NCBI GenBank assembly: GCA_020426085.1
Contig: JAGQQP010000235.1
Coordinates: 1-6,667, forward strand
DNA: 6,667 bases
Direction of reading: 5' to 3'
Source: Planctomycetaceae bacterium
Lineage (GTDB): Bacteria > Planctomycetota > Planctomycetia > Planctomycetales > Planctomycetaceae
Positions 6,286-6,667 of the stretch are shown here, piece by piece. The translations under genes were made by a program, and so were the position numbers. The notes below the pieces were generated by a model. It searched no databases. It was not told the origin of the DNA and saw only the letters and a program-made list of their open reading frames with translations. Numbering within the stretch: position 1 is the first letter of the stretch; every line of letters begins with the position of its first letter.

Positions 6286-6667
6286 TCAGCGGCCATCTGG
6301 AGTGCCGAACCACTCCTCGACCGTGGGCACGTCGGTGATCCCGGCGCACGCCATCGCGATGAGCGGCACGGCTGCCATCGCTCCGGATCCTTCGCCGAGC
6401 CGCATGTCGAGGTCGAGCAGCGGTGGCTTGGCGAGGCGTTCGAGGAGCTTGCGATGGCCGGGCTCGGCCGAGCAATGACCCACCGTGCAGTGATCCAGCG
6501 CACTCGGGTCGACGAGGTGGAGGGGGAGGACCGACGAGGTGACGACGTAACCGTCGAGCACGACCGGCAGCGACCGGTGCCTCGCCGCCACGGTGGCGGC
6601 CGCGATCGCGACGAGTTCGGCGCCGCCGACCTCGCGCAGGATCTCGAGCGGATCGGTGACTCCGGCG
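6286..6667 (-). CDS. cobT: Nicotinate-nucleotide-dimethylbenzimidazole phosphoribosyltransferase CobT, C-terminal part
   Basis: CobT transfers phosphoribose from nicotinate mononucleotide to 5,6-dimethylbenzimidazole, giving alpha-ribazole phosphate for the lower ligand of cobalamin; it acts in the cytoplasm. The gene enters from the right edge and ends at TGA (6288-6286). About 127 codons are present, against roughly 350 in the full enzyme, so the N-terminal two thirds are missing. Diagnostic segments in order are DPLEILREVGGAEL, PVVLDGYVVTSS, HCSAEPGH, PLLDLDMRLGEGSGA and a closing VEEWFG. The Glu of RLGEGSGA corresponds to the catalytic base (Glu317 in the Salmonella enzyme). Codons are almost all G/C-ending, like the N-terminal half of the DUF368 gene, which follows on the same strand after 99 bp. 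The gap (6187-6285) shows no terminator or further gene, so co-transcription is possible on the high-GC source genome. I judge that source actinobacterial from composition and general protein style only. Confidence 0.93.
   Translation of the reverse strand, partial: AGVTDPLEILREVGGAELVAIAAATVAARHRSLPVVLDGYVVTSSVLPLHLVDPSALDHCTVGHCSAEPGHRKLLERLAKPPLLDLDMRLGEGSGAMAAVPLIAMACAGITDVPTVEEWFGTPDGR

Noticed and set aside
1..6667. Mobile element, CRISPR, tRNA/rRNA, toxin-antitoxin or phage-defence system
   Set aside because: I looked for direct repeats with spacers, cloverleaf-like sequence, transposase or integrase motifs and small paired genes on both strands and found none.

Overview
The window looks like two unrelated genomes joined at about position 5640. 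From 1 to about 5640 the DNA has moderate GC (33/60 in 5521-5580, 28/60 in 5581-5640). It carries secreted or membrane proteins of a kind common in Planctomycetes, probably a Gimesia/Rubinisphaera-like member of Planctomycetaceae; that assignment rests on gene content and general familiarity, not a search. From about 5641 to the end the GC is high (41/60 in 5641-5700, 44/60 in 5701-5760) with almost all codons ending in G or C, and the proteins look actinobacterial, perhaps Acidimicrobiia.

Layout: (1) 1-613, minus strand, the 5' part of a gene for an exported protein of unknown function, cut by the window edge. (2) 614-934, a divergent intergenic region that must hold the promoters of both flanking genes; it has one weak -35-like hexamer and a short dyad. 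(3) 935-2761, plus strand, a full-length signal peptide peptidase of the long (67K) SppA type with both catalytic residues. (4) 2834-5164, plus strand, an exported FG-GAP/VCBS repeat protein with thirteen recognisable Asp-rich calcium-loop motifs and a gap that fits a fourteenth, degenerate blade; it lies 72 bp behind sppA and may be co-transcribed. (5) 5176-6186, minus strand, a DUF368 (PopT-type undecaprenyl phosphate translocase) gene converging on the repeat-protein gene with 11 bp between stop codons. (6) 6286-6667, minus strand, the C-terminal third of CobT, cut by the right edge.

The most important observation is that the DUF368 gene is a hybrid. Its C-terminal half (5176 to about 5640) has the composition of the planctomycete side and its N-terminal half (about 5650-6186) that of the cobT side, with the switch at the codons of the conserved ILPGISG motif. 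The reading frame and full length are preserved. This is what a misassembly or other chimera between two homologous genes would produce. Recombination in a living cell is possible but less likely, because the neighbouring cobT is also of the high-GC type.

Functionally, the left part concerns the cell envelope and exported proteins (SppA clears cleaved signal peptides; the other two products carry signal peptides themselves). PopT recycles the lipid carrier of wall synthesis, and CobT belongs to cobalamin lower-ligand activation. I found no RNA genes, CRISPR arrays, insertion sequences or phage genes, and no convincing new system.
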